Below, one piece after another: positions 44,855-56,356 of a stretch of 64,000 nucleotides of DNA (its first letter is position 1; each line of letters opens with the position of its first letter). The notes under the pieces were generated by a model. That model ran no database searches. It saw only the letters and a list, made by a program, of their open reading frames with translations, and was not told where the DNA came from. The DNA comes from Nothophaeocryptopus gaeumannii (lineage: Eukaryota > Ascomycota > Dothideomycetes > Mycosphaerellales > Mycosphaerellaceae): positions 1,550,001-1,614,000 of the forward strand of contig JASISA010000023.1 of the NCBI GenBank assembly GCA_031771865.1. Direction: 5' to 3'. Position numbers and translations under genes: made by a program.

Positions 44855-46518
44855 AGCGGCTCTGACCATACATACGGTAGGGAGGCGAGTGAGTGAGTTT
44901 TCATATGTGACCTGAGAGATACAAGGCGCACAGGCAGGAGATCCAGACCTATACGTGCGGACTGCATAGAATGGGGAGCTGGGATCGCCTCGCTGCGAAC
45001 GTAACCTGCCATCTCTCTTCTATTTGAATGTATTAGTACAATGGGGAATACCAGGAAATTTCAAGAAACGTGGCACCAGTATCACTGCGCTTTCGTGATT
45101 GTTCAGTACGAGCGAGCTCCAGGTCCTCGTAAAGCTAGTTAACCATCCCCAAGCCCGAGCTCCCCAATGCCCGCCTCCGTCCGATCACGACGTACGCCGG
45201 AGTACATCCCGAACACCAGTTCGCCACAAACAGGCACCAGCCATATCAACTTCATCACCGCAGATGAAATTCATAGCAAGACAGACAAGGAAGACCCGCA
45301 TGCACGACTCAGACCAACGAACCCGCGCCTTCGGCAGGGCAGATTAGATTCTTCCACACAAGCGCATTTCCGACACGCCCTTGCGTGGTAATCGTGCGCT
45401 CGCGTGCGAGACCCTGCGCGGCGCTGTGAAGTCAGATTTGACATGTCGTACCTGTCTCGGGACATGCCTGCTTTCGTGTTGACGCACGCCTTGCTTTCCG
45501 GTAGGTGAAGGGACGGGTCTTGGGAGCTGCTGTGGTTGTGACTGTGACTGTGGGTACTGCCGCGGACCTGGGATGAGGAGAGAGTTTTTCATTGCTCGTA
45601 TGGTGATGAGCTGTGCTGCTGAAGGCTGTCAGATAGATTCTTCAATACAGACCATGGTATGTATTATATGTTTTTCGAGCGTATATCGGAGTGGGCACAT
45701 GCTGAGGTCAGGCAGCGGGAGGCGGATTGCAGTGGTCTCAGGTACCAAGGCGATGATCGTGATTGGTCGCTGGATCTAACTAGTTCTATTCCTGCCTGCC
45801 TGCTTCCCTCCCTCCCTCCCCTTCGTCGTTCGTTTCCCCCTGCGAGTTTCAGAATTCACATAGTCACATCCGCCTTCCGTTGTCATTGCCATGTAACCTC
45901 CGTCTACCTGTACCTGTACCTGTACCTGTACCTGCACCGACGACCTGAGTTTCAATCACACCCACCCATCCACCCACCTCACCGTCTAAAATCGTCTATG
46001 ATATCGCGAACATCCGAGGCCTCGATCGTCCCGCCGCATTGACTTTGGCGAAGCTAACGGGTGGCGCCGCTCATTAAACTTGGAAACTAGCGGCCCAGGA
46101 AGGTTGCACTGGTTGCTGCTGCACAGCCAAACCTGTTGTCCTGCGAGCGGCCCACACAAGTTGTGTGTGTGCGGCTCTCTCTTCCTCTCACATCATCATC
46201 CTTCTCACTTCAGTGCAGTGCAGTGCAGTGCTGCTACTGCGCAGGCGTTGAGAGACTGCAGCTGCTCCGCCGGACAGCGTCTTCGAGCGCTCAGTCCTCT
46301 TGCGGCGTCGTTCATTTTCGTCGGCGTTCCGTCCTGCAGCCTCCGTCTCTGGATCGCTTGCCGACCACCATCGATCCACCTCCGACGCGAACCCTCATAG
46401 CCGCCGCGCGCGCGCGCGAGCTCAGCCTTGCCCATTCCTACACCAGATCTTACCACCCTTTCGAGCAGACCGAGCTGCACCTTTGTCTGCGAGCACGCTC
46501 GTCGCGTGTTGAGTTGCA
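44855..46518. other. Intergenic with microsatellites
   Basis: This lies between the GTPase relic and CHS7. It contains a (CTGTAC)n repeat at about 45905-45935, a (CAGTG)n repeat at about 46211-46231 and a CG dinucleotide run at about 46404-46418. The CT-rich last 400 bases are a likely CHS7 leader. No gene is supported. Confidence 0.5.
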
Positions 46519-47540
46519 ATGTCGCAGTACGGCAAATGGCACGACTTCTGTCGCGACAGTGGGAGTGGATATGCGACAATCCCAGTCTGCAACCTTTTCG
46601 ATGAGTCGCGAGCCAGAGGAGGACTTGATCCATTCTATGGGGGCTGCCAATTGACCGGCATATCTCTGAGCGGAGACAGATACCTTGCGAACTTGGGTAA
46701 GTTTGGATATGGAAGCTTTCCAGGAGCTATGGAAGCCTAACGGTGTATAGGATCAATACTGATCGCATTCCTTGCGATTCTGATATCGTTGTTCCTTCTA
46801 TGGCGGTCCGATCGAAAGAAGGCTGCCGTCGGTCGACGAGAAATGCAATTCTTCCTGTTGGGCTTCATCATCATTGAAGTCTGCGAGATCTTCACAGTCG
46901 GAGGCTTCCCGCTAGACGGCGCAGTGCGACGGGCATTTTCGGCGGTTCACATAGCCGCAGTGGTGGCTACGACTTGGATTCTTTTGATAAATGGTGCAGT
47001 TGGATACCAGCTCATCGACGATGGGACACCGCTGTCACTGGCATTGATCTTCGGATCAGCAGCAGCTCTATTTGTCGGCACTGGATATATCGCTCTCGAC
47101 ACTGGATTCTCCTGGACAGGGTACTGGGACGACACATTGCAGGATCCCAACCGGGCGTATGCGTTATACACGCTATATCAGCTGGTCCCTCTGATCTTTC
47201 TGGTGGTCTTTTTCGTCCTGGAGGCGGTACTGGTGTTGAAGGTGCTTGGCGAGATCCGACCTATGTGTAAGTCCAGCCTTTGCCTTGGAGCTCAGGTAAA
47301 GTCATATGACTGACGTTGACAGACTTCCTTGTTGGCGCGGCTTTACTATTCGCTATCGGGCAAATTTTCCAGTATGTCATCAGCGTGCACATATGCAATG
47401 GCACAAACGGCAAGATCAACGGCGGCTTTTTCGAGACGCTCTTCACGTTGCTTGCGGTTGTGACAATATGGGTATTCTGGTCCAGTATTACGGAGGACGA
47501 TTGGCCGATGCCAGCGTCAGCGGGAAGTACATACACATAA
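46519..47540 (+). CDS. CHS7: Chitin synthase export chaperone CHS7
   Basis: Exons 46519-46696, 46751-47266 and 47323-47540 join in phase to give 303 residues. Introns are 54 nt (GTAAGT...GTGTATAG) and 56 nt (GTAAGT...TTGACAG). The N-terminus (KWHDFCRDSGSGYATIPVCN) has the conserved C.....P.C pattern of Chs7. It is followed by seven predicted membrane helices, including SILIAFLAILISLFLLW, MQFFLLGFIIIEVCEIF and YFLVGAALLFAIGQIFQYVI. The diagnostic LLINGAVGYQLIDDGTPLSL lies between helices 3 and 4. CHS7 is an ER membrane protein that allows class-specific chitin synthases to leave the ER. The short C-terminal tail (ITEDDWPMPAS) is normal for the family. Confidence 0.87.
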
Positions 47541-48228
47541 TCAGGGTATTGGGTAATAATGGGATGGACTCCCTTGTTTGTTCAGTTTGCAGAACGGCAA
47601 CGCTATCGCGCGCTCCTCACAGCACTGCTGTCGCTTGCCTGCAGGTCCGTTGATGGCCTCATGCACTTTTGATGCAGGAAAGGAAAGACGCCGGGTACGC
47701 TGACGGCTTCTACGAATGATGTGTGCATAGCGTTCAAAGATACCAAAGTATATTTCACGGTCGATTCTGGCTCTTGTCCCAAAGTTTCGCCTTTGTATTC
47801 TATCTTCAGTTCTTGAGTCACGTTCGCGCTTTGCGATCCGACACTGTTTTCTCGCTGATGCAGTCGTTCTTCCCTAAAGCTTCTACGGGTTGAAAGGCAG
47901 ATGTCAAAACGTTCTTGCTTTCACATGCAACCTAACGCCGAGCCCCACTTGACGAAAATCCCGGCACCTTCCACCTCCACGTCCCAAACATAAACATCAA
48001 CACAACATAACATCAACATCAACATCAACGCGGCCACCCGACTGAACCATGCATGTTTATGTACACAGCGTGTAGTACGCAGCGACATGATTGTATGCAT
48101 GCATGCATTCAGGTGCGTATCGCAAGGTTGAGAGAACAGACGACGGACGCAGCAGCTACCTCTTGTCCGGCGGATGAAGAAGCGTTGAGCGCGTCCGACG
48201 CCGCCACTTCACGTGCTCTGCACCACAG
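47541..48228. other. Intergenic, leader of the chromodomain gene
   Basis: No gene is seen. An (ATCAAC)n repeat at about 47993-48027 and a GCATGCATGCAT palindromic run near 48093-48107 lie in the presumed promoter or leader of the gene starting at 48229. Confidence 0.5.
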
Positions 48229-51200
48229 ATGGTGACAATGGCTCCAAAAGCGCGGCCTATGTTCAACGATGATTCCGCGGAAGACTCAATTGCGACCGAC
48301 TCCACTGTGGATCAACGTGATCCAGAAGAGGAATTCCAGGTTGAGAAGGTGCTCGGCGAGGAAAGAGACATCGACACTGGCGAAATGAAATATCTTATCA
48401 AATGGACTGGCTATCCTCTTCACGATGCTACCTGGGAGCCGGCGGACAACATACTAGGTGACTCTATCCTGGATCAGTGGCAACAGCATAAGCAAGCCGC
48501 GAGGGAGGGCAAAGAAAAGCGATTCCATGTCGACGAGTATACTCGCGCTGCTGAAGAAGCATATGCCGCCAAACAAGAGCGACGCAGGCGACGTAAGATT
48601 AAAAGACGGAAGCGGGGACTTGCGGTCTCACCTGACGAGTCTGAAGATGATGGCCCTGATGAGCCTCTGATGAGTGCTTCAAAACGCAAGGATCCTCCCG
48701 AACGTGATAGTAGTGGAGCGACTGAGATGTCCGCTTCACCTGCAAAGCGCAAGGGGGTCGCCCAGAAGCTAGACAAGCGACGCGCAAAACCCAGAGCAGC
48801 AGCATCATCAAGCGAAGAGAGCAGTGCAGCAGAGAGCTCCGGTGGTGACTCTCTGTTCGAGGAACTTGCGTCCAAGGGTCAATTCGCTCCAGTGCCTGCC
48901 AAGCTGGTGTCGAAATCTCCGGTTACCGCGCCGTCTACCAAAGTCAAGGGAGCGGCCTCAAAACCGCAAAGACCTGCAGTGGTAAATGCTGTGCCCAAGC
49001 CTGCAGTATCGACCGCAGCTAGGAAAAGCGCGCCAACTGCTTCGATGATGAGCAAATCCATAGGCACCGCGAAAAGAACCCCGAACATCTTTGGAAAGAG
49101 TTGGGAAGATGAGAAGGCGAACAAGAAACGATCACGAATTCCTGAACCATCCCATGAAGACTCTGGCGGTCGTCGTCTCACTCATCTGTCTCATCTCTAT
49201 AAAATCAATCAGCACAAGAGGAATGAGCCAGCTCCGGATGTTGATGCTCTGAACATGATAGACCCAAGGACAGGAAGACCTATGACTCCCAAGCTAAATA
49301 CGGCCAAATCTTCCTTAGTGGGTGCGGCTTTGTCTTCTAAGAAAGACCCTGCAAGCACGGTTTCTGCACAGCCCGTCGAAGAGAGGAGGGGCTCGGAGAC
49401 GACGACTCCTGGCGAGATTCACAAGGCGTCTTTCCGAACGACACCTCCGCCAGAGAAGCAGAGGTCACCAAAGCCGCCGTCGCCGCCGCCGCAACCAGCA
49501 GAGTGGAGAGTGTCTTTCGCGATTGATCAAGTGAATGTCACAGCAGCGCCGAAGGTGAGTTCCGAACGTCCTGCAAATTGGCAATCAGAGACATGTCGAT
49601 ACTGGTTAGCAGGTGACTGCCGTTTTGATGCTCAAAGTTGCCGCTTTGCACATTGGCACGTACCCGGGACAGCAACAGCAGTGCAGCCTGCGCAGACTCT
49701 GCAAATTCACGGTCCAGTACCCAAAAAGGGCCAAGAATGCTATTACTGGAAACATAAGGGCAGATGCAAAAAGCCGGAACATGAATGTGAGTACGCACAC
49801 CACGAAACTGGTATTGCAGCCGCACCGCCCCCCGGCTTTTTGCATTCTGCGCCCGAGCGTGCAGAGCCTGCGCGAGTGGCAACCGTAGAGCAGTCAACGC
49901 TTCCGCCTCAAGTTTTAAGGAGACCAGAAGACTTGACATGCTGGTACTGGAAATACAGAACTTGCAGAAAGCCCGAGAGCCAATGCAGGTTCGCGCACTG
50001 GGACACTGGAGTAGTTGCCTTGCCTCCTGGCAGCTTTAGGAAAGTATCCACGCAGGGGGGGCTGATCAACGCGAATAGCGAACCATTTGGACCTCCTGTC
50101 AACGCTACTCCGTCCGCCAATGTTGCTTCGCTTCTGTCAGATTTACGACAACCCGTCACGCAAGCAATTGGGACTGCAACGCAGGCATTCTCAAGGCCTT
50201 CAAGTGATCACCAAACAGGTGCTCCTGCTTTTGCACGACCTACAAACATGCGCAATGACAGCAACATGTCGCCAGTCCAGTTTACAGCGTCTCCTGTGCA
50301 TATCAGTGATTCGACCGCACCACGAGATTCGCCACCTGCAGTAGGATGGTCCATTCGAGGAGCAGCTAAACAACGACAAGCAACAGCTCCTTCGACAGCC
50401 ATATCAGCTACCCTTGAGGTCGCAAGTCGGGATAATGACAGCGTTAAGCGAATTGCGCTCAAGCTGGAACAGTCAGCGGCTGCCGTGTCAGAAGGCACAA
50501 TACTTAAAGTTGAAAGGCCCGTGATGGCGGGCGACTTTGATGCCTTTGTCTGGAATAGCGATCTCAAGGCACAGACTGAGAAGTTTGGGGACGTCTGGCC
50601 AGACTCTTCGTTCGACTCCGAGATTGGAAGTCTTACGGAACTGTGCAAACTACACAATATTGGCCTTCTTGCAAGAGATGAATTGACACAACGTACTATG
50701 CTGATGTACTCGAGCAATGCGGAGGAGTGGAGGTTCATGAGTGAAAACACAATGGTGACAGATGCGCCTTTCCGATATAGGGTTCTTGACGACGCCTTCT
50801 CAATTCCTGGTCGCGTAACCGATTCAGAGCCACAGGTAATTGTTGCTGATCACGACCGGCGGCCTCCTGCCGCCATTGTCAGTGAAAACATCGCCAGTCT
50901 GGATCTTGAAAGCGTATTGCCGCAAGATGTCCAGGGCGTCTTTCTGATGGTGCCGCCAACTCGCTCCGTGGAGCTAAAAGTATATACTCAGCTTTTTCAG
51001 GGTGTTCTTGGGCAAAGGGGAAAAGTTTACCACGCCAGTACGCCAGGAGCATGGTCCTACTTCCGCAAGAAATTCAAATCCTGCCTAATCGTGATACACC
51101 CCGAGATGCCTATATCACAAATACCAGGGCTGCATGAGCTTTTAGCTACATCTACTGGACGCGTATGGTTCTTCTCTATCGGCATCGGCCACGCAGCGGC

Positions 51201-51819
51201 GTCAGTTCAGGCCTTGGAGCCGACGTTCGGATGTGTTCGACTCTTTCCTTATGGCAGTGTGGTTTTCATCACAGATGATGTTCTGGTCTACGTACCTGAG
51301 AAAGCTACACAAATCATTCGGAACTATAATCATGCTCATAAGGGCAAACCTGAAGGGTCTGAGACTTCCAGGATTGTCACAAGACCCGGACTGAAGCGCT
51401 TTCTTGAGAGTCTGGCAGAGCGTGGAAGATCTGACAGGAGATATAACGAGCTCTATGAAGCTGCATTCGGCGAGCATGGAATCTGTCCCCTTGATGCCGA
51501 GGATCCTCTTGACCCGGAAACTCCTTCATCCACTGCCAATCTCGTCTCAATCTCTCCCGAAGATCTTCCAAGATATGAGCGACTATGGGAAAGAGACGAA
51601 GCAGCTGCGACAGAGTACATGTTGGAGTGGTTTGCAGGCTGGTGTGCCTTCAATGCGAGTCGGTACAGAAAGTTCCTTGTCTGCTATGAGCCACGAGGTG
51701 GTGCGAGTGAGCAGGATCCACGTGGCTGGGCTAAGAAGTATCAGCATCTGGGGGTTTTGAGCCCGGAGAAGGTCATGACGAAAGTGTTCGTGACGCCTCA
51801 GCCAAATAAGAACAAGTGA
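48229..51819 (+). CDS. Chromodomain protein with three CCCH-like zinc fingers
   Basis: An uninterrupted frame of 1196 residues. ATGs at 48229 and 48238 are both possible starts. The chromodomain is at residues 36-84 (FQVEKVLGEERDIDTGEMKY, then LIKWTGYPLHDATWEP) and keeps the aromatic residues used to bind methyl-lysine. A basic stretch (RRRRRKIKRRKRG) follows, then a long Ser/Pro/Lys-rich linker. Three CCCH-like fingers are at about 456-475 (CRYWLAGDCRFDAQSCRFAH), 504-525 (CYYWKHKGRCKKPEHECEYAH) and 571-591 (CWYWKYRTCRKPESQCRFAH). From about 770 to the end an ordered alpha/beta region begins with VMAGDFDAFVWNSDLKAQTE and continues through YFRKKFKSCLIVIHPEMPIS and RVWFFSIGIGHAAAS. The architecture suggests a heterochromatin protein that also contacts RNA, loosely like Chp1 of RITS. 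The exact family is not known to me. Confidence 0.8.
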   Translation: MVTMAPKARPMFNDDSAEDSIATDSTVDQRDPEEEFQVEKVLGEERDIDTGEMKYLIKWTGYPLHDATWEPADNILGDSILDQWQQHKQAAREGKEKRFHVDEYTRAAEEAYAAKQERRRRRKIKRRKRGLAVSPDESEDDGPDEPLMSASKRKDPPERDSSGATEMSASPAKRKGVAQKLDKRRAKPRAAASSSEESSAAESSGGDSLFEELASKGQFAPVPAKLVSKSPVTAPSTKVKGAASKPQRPAVVNAVPKPAVSTAARKSAPTASMMSKSIGTAKRTPNIFGKSWEDEKANKKRSRIPEPSHEDSGGRRLTHLSHLYKINQHKRNEPAPDVDALNMIDPRTGRPMTPKLNTAKSSLVGAALSSKKDPASTVSAQPVEERRGSETTTPGEIHKASFRTTPPPEKQRSPKPPSPPPQPAEWRVSFAIDQVNVTAAPKVSSERPANWQSETCRYWLAGDCRFDAQSCRFAHWHVPGTATAVQPAQTLQIHGPVPKKGQECYYWKHKGRCKKPEHECEYAHHETGIAAAPPPGFLHSAPERAEPARVATVEQSTLPPQVLRRPEDLTCWYWKYRTCRKPESQCRFAHWDTGVVALPPGSFRKVSTQGGLINANSEPFGPPVNATPSANVASLLSDLRQPVTQAIGTATQAFSRPSSDHQTGAPAFARPTNMRNDSNMSPVQFTASPVHISDSTAPRDSPPAVGWSIRGAAKQRQATAPSTAISATLEVASRDNDSVKRIALKLEQSAAAVSEGTILKVERPVMAGDFDAFVWNSDLKAQTEKFGDVWPDSSFDSEIGSLTELCKLHNIGLLARDELTQRTMLMYSSNAEEWRFMSENTMVTDAPFRYRVLDDAFSIPGRVTDSEPQVIVADHDRRPPAAIVSENIASLDLESVLPQDVQGVFLMVPPTRSVELKVYTQLFQGVLGQRGKVYHASTPGAWSYFRKKFKSCLIVIHPEMPISQIPGLHELLATSTGRVWFFSIGIGHAAASVQALEPTFGCVRLFPYGSVVFITDDVLVYVPEKATQIIRNYNHAHKGKPEGSETSRIVTRPGLKRFLESLAERGRSDRRYNELYEAAFGEHGICPLDAEDPLDPETPSSTANLVSISPEDLPRYERLWERDEAAATEYMLEWFAGWCAFNASRYRKFLVCYEPRGGASEQDPRGWAKKYQHLGVLSPEKVMTKVFVTPQPNKNK

Positions 51820-51868
51820 GAGGATGCTGGCTGGCTGTTTCTATGATACCCGTGTGCTTGAGAATCGC

Positions 51869-53327
51869 TCAAGAGTCCAAAAACTGACTCGTGAACCTCC
51901 CTTCCGGATCCCACTTCCCCTTCAGTCCCCTCAACTTCTTCAACCGCTCTTCGCCTCTATACCTCCTCTCCACCGGCCCATCTCTCGAACTATTCGTGAA
52001 GTCCACATACTCCTCCTCCCTCTGCTCCTTCCTCGCAATCTCCACCACTCTCTCCTGATATCTTTCTACCGCATCCCAGCTCGCCTCTTCCGTACACGAA
52101 ATCATATTATTCATCCACATCCGAACATGATGCATTCCATTCGCCGACTCAACCCCCGGGGATTTGGCAGGTCGAGAATCCCATAAGAATGCGAAGAATG
52201 AAGCTGAGGAATCGGGGTATTTGGTCGTCATTTCTTGCCAGACCAAGATGACTTCGGAGAATGTGGAAGCGGAGAGGGAAGACACGGCTGTGAGTTGGAG
52301 CTTCCTATACCCGCCTGAGAGTTGAGCGATTGGATCAAGGGCGTCTCCTGCGTTGGCGATTGGAATACGTCCACCGCCAGATACGAGAGGACCCAAATCA
52401 TAGAGTGATTTGAAGGCTTCCTTTTCTACAATCTCTTGTTGCGCTCCGAGAAGCTTTGGAAGAACGGCAATGACGGGTTGATGAGCTGGAGGTGGAGCGC
52501 CGATCATGATGAGTCCGCTTGTGGCGTATTCTGGGTTGGAGATGATGGATTGCATGGCGGTACAGACTTCTTCAACGCGAGTAGGAGGGAAGACGAATCG
52601 ACCGCCCCAGATTGTTCCTTCTGGGTTTCCTAGAGCCTCCGAAATCGGGGCTGTGCGGACTGTGAGGGTTGTGACAAGGCCAAAGAATTGTCCTGCGCCG
52701 CGGATGGCGTAGAGGAGTTCAGAATTATGTTCGTAGTCTATGGTGATTAGTTTCCCTTCAGCTGTGATCATGCGAGCTGAGATGATGAGATCCGATGCGA
52801 AGCCAAGTTGAGATATCAAACCACTATTACCACCATTCAGGAAGAAAGGTATCGCAGCGACGGTGTTGACGGCTGGTAAAGTGGTGCAGAAGCCTTCTTT
52901 GGCCAGTTCAACAGCAACGGTTTTGGAGGAGATGCTTCCTGTCAACCTCGCCACGTGGTTTTCCGTATCGTGCTCAATGCCGGAGAAGTTGGACAGATCG
53001 ATGATGATGCCCTTGTCGTCGATCGTGGAGTATGTGCTCATTCCGCCAGACTTGACAACGAAAGGTATGCTGTTTGAGGCAGCCCAGGAGATCTTCAAAC
53101 GTCAAAGTTAGCGACCTGTCATTCCCCTGGTCTCACTGATCGATACCCACAGCCTGGACGCAGTCGTCTTCAGTTGATGGAAGCAAAATTGCTGCAGGTC
53201 TTTTTCGGCCGATATCTGCCCATCTCTTCAGGTGGGCCTCAAAATCCTGCAGCTGAGAAGCTGTGAGTACCCGTGATGTCGTAGAAGAGAGCGTCTTCGA
53301 AATAGTCTTGATTATGTTAGGATCCAT
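51869..53327 (-). CDS. FAD-linked oxidase (PCMH/BBE family) lacking the usual His
   Basis: Exons 53327-53151 and 53092-51869 give 466 residues. The 58-nt intron is GTGGGT...CGCTAACTTTGACGTTTGAAG. The PCMH-type FAD domain runs RPAAILLPSTEDDCVQA, SIPFVVKSGGMSTYS and GIIIDLSNFSGIEHD, then GGNSGLISQLGFASDLIIS and RGAGQFFGLVTTLTV. The berberine-bridge C-terminal end is present (RYRGEERLKKLRGLKGKWDP). The GG(H)S motif that normally supplies the covalent 8-alpha-histidyl FAD link reads GGM at residue 77. The flavin may therefore be bound non-covalently or only through another residue. I see no signal peptide. These enzymes oxidise alcohols, sugars or secondary-metabolite intermediates; the substrate is unknown. 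Confidence 0.82.
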
Positions 53328-53740
53328 GATTTTTGAAATGCCTTGATCGTTCAACGAGATCAGCGTTTGGCAGTATGTGAGTTGTTGGAGAGAAAGGTGT
53401 GATTATGTGGCAGACGCTGTTGAATCCTGCAAGCTACGATGTCAGCTCCATAGTATGCTTACGATATTGGGCGCAGTACTTGCGGTCCGCGGCCAAATTT
53501 CCGCCACTAATAAATACGCTATTACAGTCAGTCCGCATGAATCTGGTGGGAAGAAGAATCATGAAACGCGAAAAAGGTGTATGTCGCTTTGACCGCCTCG
53601 GGCAGGCCTTCGTCACTTCTCATCTGCATTTCTTCCTCTCTCGTAGCTCAGGTAAAGCGTCTTATAGTACAGTCCCACGCACGCAACTGGCGTGCCCTCA
53701 AGGCAGAAGGTGCACCCGATTAATACCAGGCTGGGGTTTT
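53328..53740. other. Intergenic, no gene supported
   Basis: These are the promoter of the FAD-linked oxidase and the 3' end of SCD6. The long plus-strand frame across 53399-54391 is antisense to SCD6 and has no domain. Confidence 0.5.
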
Positions 53741-55775
53741 CTATACCGCAGCTGCTTCGGCATCACCTCTTCCTCGACCGCGCGGTGGGCCACGGTTCTC
53801 AAGACCGCCCCGACCGCCATAGTAGCCTCTGCCGCCACCACGACCGAAGCCGCGCCCACGTCCACGGCCTCTACCGCGGTAGCCGCTATCGACAGAGCCC
53901 TGGCCGAAGGTCTCCATGTTCTTGCTGCGCTCCTCGCGCCGCATAGCCCGACCATCAACAAATTCTTGCGCTTGCTGCTGCTCCACGCGATCCTTCAGAT
54001 CGCTGCTAATGTTGTCAAAGAAAGAAGACTTTTTGTCGTATCCTCCGCCAGCCTTTGGTGGAATGACAACTTCCTCCGCATCATCCTTGTGGCCATTCGT
54101 GGCGCTGGCGAGTGGATCTGGGATCTCGCCATTGGTAGGACTACCAATCGGACTCCCCGTGGCGATGGCCTCCTTCGCGAGATCCTGCTTGTTGAATTTG
54201 GCATTCGAAGTCTCGAAATCGAAGTCCTCTTTCGGGACCTCAACGGTCTTCTGTGTACTCTCGCGCCTGCCTCCACGCGGATCACCTCGCCCGCGTCCAC
54301 GACCTCGTGCCTGTCCATCTTGCACTCTCATCTGATTGACCTTTTGTGTGAGGTTGTCCACGGCTCCTGGTTGCTGGTTGACAGCGCCTAGTTTAGCCAT
54401 CGCCGCGGCGACAGCGGCCGTGGCGGCTTCAGTGGCGTTCGAAGGCGCCTGTGTTGGTTGCGCAGTAGGCGCCGGTGCAGATGCTTGAGGTGCAGGAGCA
54501 GGAGCAGCACGCGGCTGTTGCTTGTGCGCAGCTGGGCTTGCAGCAGCTAGTGGAATCGCAACCTTATTTCCTGCCTTCTGCGCCTTAGGAGCAGTCGGCG
54601 CTGGGGCTTGCGCAGGAACCTGAGCTTGAGCTGCTGCAGAAGGCGCCTTAGCTGCAGCGGTCGAAGGCTTCGACTCGTTCGGGGGTGGAGGACCGGCGGA
54701 GGGCGGAGCGGGAGTCGTAGACATCTCGGCGGGCTTGTTCTGCTGTTGCGAAGGGACCTGTGGAGGAGCTGCTTGATTGACGGCGGGCTGGGGTGTGTTT
54801 TGCTCGCTGCCAATTGGCGCTTGTTGTTGTTGTTGGTTAGGCGGCGGCTGCTGCTGCGGTGGGCGCTGCTGGTTCATGCCATGAGCGCCAGGAGGACCGA
54901 TCGGTTGCTGGTGATGTTGAAATGGTCCATGAGGAAAACCTTGCCCCGGTGGAGGTCCGTACATCCCAGGCGGGCCGATTGGGTAACCTGGTGGTGGAGG
55001 GCCACCAAAGCCCATGCCGTAGCCGGGCACGGCACCAGGCTGACCTGGGAAACCATGAGCACCGCCGGGCCCTTGAAACCGCGGAGGTTGTTGGAATTGA
55101 TTAGGTGGCTGTCCTGGGTATCCAAACTGCTGCTGCTGCTGCTGATACTGAGGAGGTGGAGGGCCACGGAACTGCTGGTTCGGAGGAGGTTGGTTTTGCT
55201 GCTGTGGAGGCTGCTGGTGGACTTCAGAGGACTGGCGAGCTCAAGTCAGTACATCTTCATATGATTGAAGTGTGAGTTCGAAGTGACAGTATGTGTGTCT
55301 CTAATCAGAAGGAAGGCAACATGGAAATTATCCACATGGTTTTTGCGCCATCGGTGGTATACTGTTTTTCATCCAAAATGCTTCATCATATGAGGGGTGT
55401 GGGAGGAGATGGTGCAGGCTCTTACGTACCCCTAGGATGGCTGGATCATTGGGCATCTGTGGCGGGCGGTTCTCTTTCGGAGGTGCGAGGATGGTGAGGT
55501 CCTTGACATCGCTGCCGCGGAAGACGATGCCGTCGTAGATGGTGTCGGAGCCGGGGATCTCCAGAGCTGGATCGCCCTTACGGCCTTCGGTGCCGTAGCA
55601 TTGCACATCTTGGAGGGAGACGGTGGCGGTTTCGCTGTCGATTGATTTGAGGGTGCCCACGTATCTGAGGTCCAATGTTAGCTGGGGTGCGGACTCGCGG
55701 AGGTGGAGCTGGCGCGACTGACTTGATGTCGGATTTGGAAATGAGGGATATGCGCGAGCCAATGTACTCGGACAT
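53741..55775 (-). CDS. SCD6: LSM14-domain translational repressor SCD6
   Basis: Exons 55775-55723, 55664-55430 and 55231-53741 join in phase to give 592 residues. Introns are 58 nt (GTCAGT...ACCTCAG) and 198 nt (GTACGT...TACTGACTTGAGCTCGCCAG). The Lsm14 domain covers residues 1-85 (MSEYIGSRISLISKSDIKYV, SIDSETATVSLQDVQCYGTE, YDGIVFRGSDVKDL). A long Gln/Pro/Gly-rich linker precedes the FDF motif (FDFETSNAKFNK) and an FFDNISSD helix. The C-terminus is an RGG domain (GYRGRGRGRGRGFGRGGGR) that binds eIF4G in yeast. Scd6 acts in P-bodies and stress granules to repress translation and promote decapping. The second intron is the longest coding intron in this window. Confidence 0.9.
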
Positions 55776-56356
55776 GCTGGCGGTCGCGCGGGGCGGTGTG
55801 TATGGAGGAGGGAGGAGATGGAGGTGCGGATAGAATGTTGGTGGTGGTGGTGAGAGGTGTAGTGGAAGAAGTGGTGGAAGACGTGGTCGAGGCGGCGCGT
55901 GAAGCAAAGCCAAAGCAAAGCCAAAGCAAAGCAAAGCGCACAACTCGAGCTTGGCGGCCTTCAGCTGCGCGAGTCTGGATTGTCCGGCTCAACGTAATTG
56001 ACTTGATTGCAATTAGATGGACGTCAACGAGACCAGCTGTCGAAGATCCAATGTCGAGTGAGTATTAGAAGAGCAAGAAGAACGGCCAATGAGTTTTGTA
56101 CTACATACACTTGTACAAGAAAGAAGCAGTGAAGCAGTCTTGGAGTTGGAGAGCACATGAAAATCTCGGGTCGGAACGATGATTGGTAAATAAAAGGCTG
56201 GGACTTGGACCAGCTCCCCACTCTACTCGGCATTGGCCTTCACCTGCACCTTCACACTTCAGTTCACTTCAGCTCACGTTAATCGCTTCAAGTTGACTTC
56301 AATTCACTTCCCATTGGGTTTGTTCATGCATCACATGCCATGCTGACTCGCCCACG
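55776..56356. other. Divergent promoter between SCD6 and the KPWE-protein gene
   Basis: An (AAAGC)n-type repeat at about 55902-55937 is in the SCD6 leader, and imperfect CACTTCAGTT repeats at about 56253-56310 are in the leader of the next gene. No coding frame is supported. Confidence 0.5.

Noticed and set aside
53399..54391. A 330-codon plus-strand frame
   Set aside because: It is antisense to the SCD6 RGG and Gln-rich coding sequence. Its composition reflects the repeat-rich opposite strand and it has no domain.
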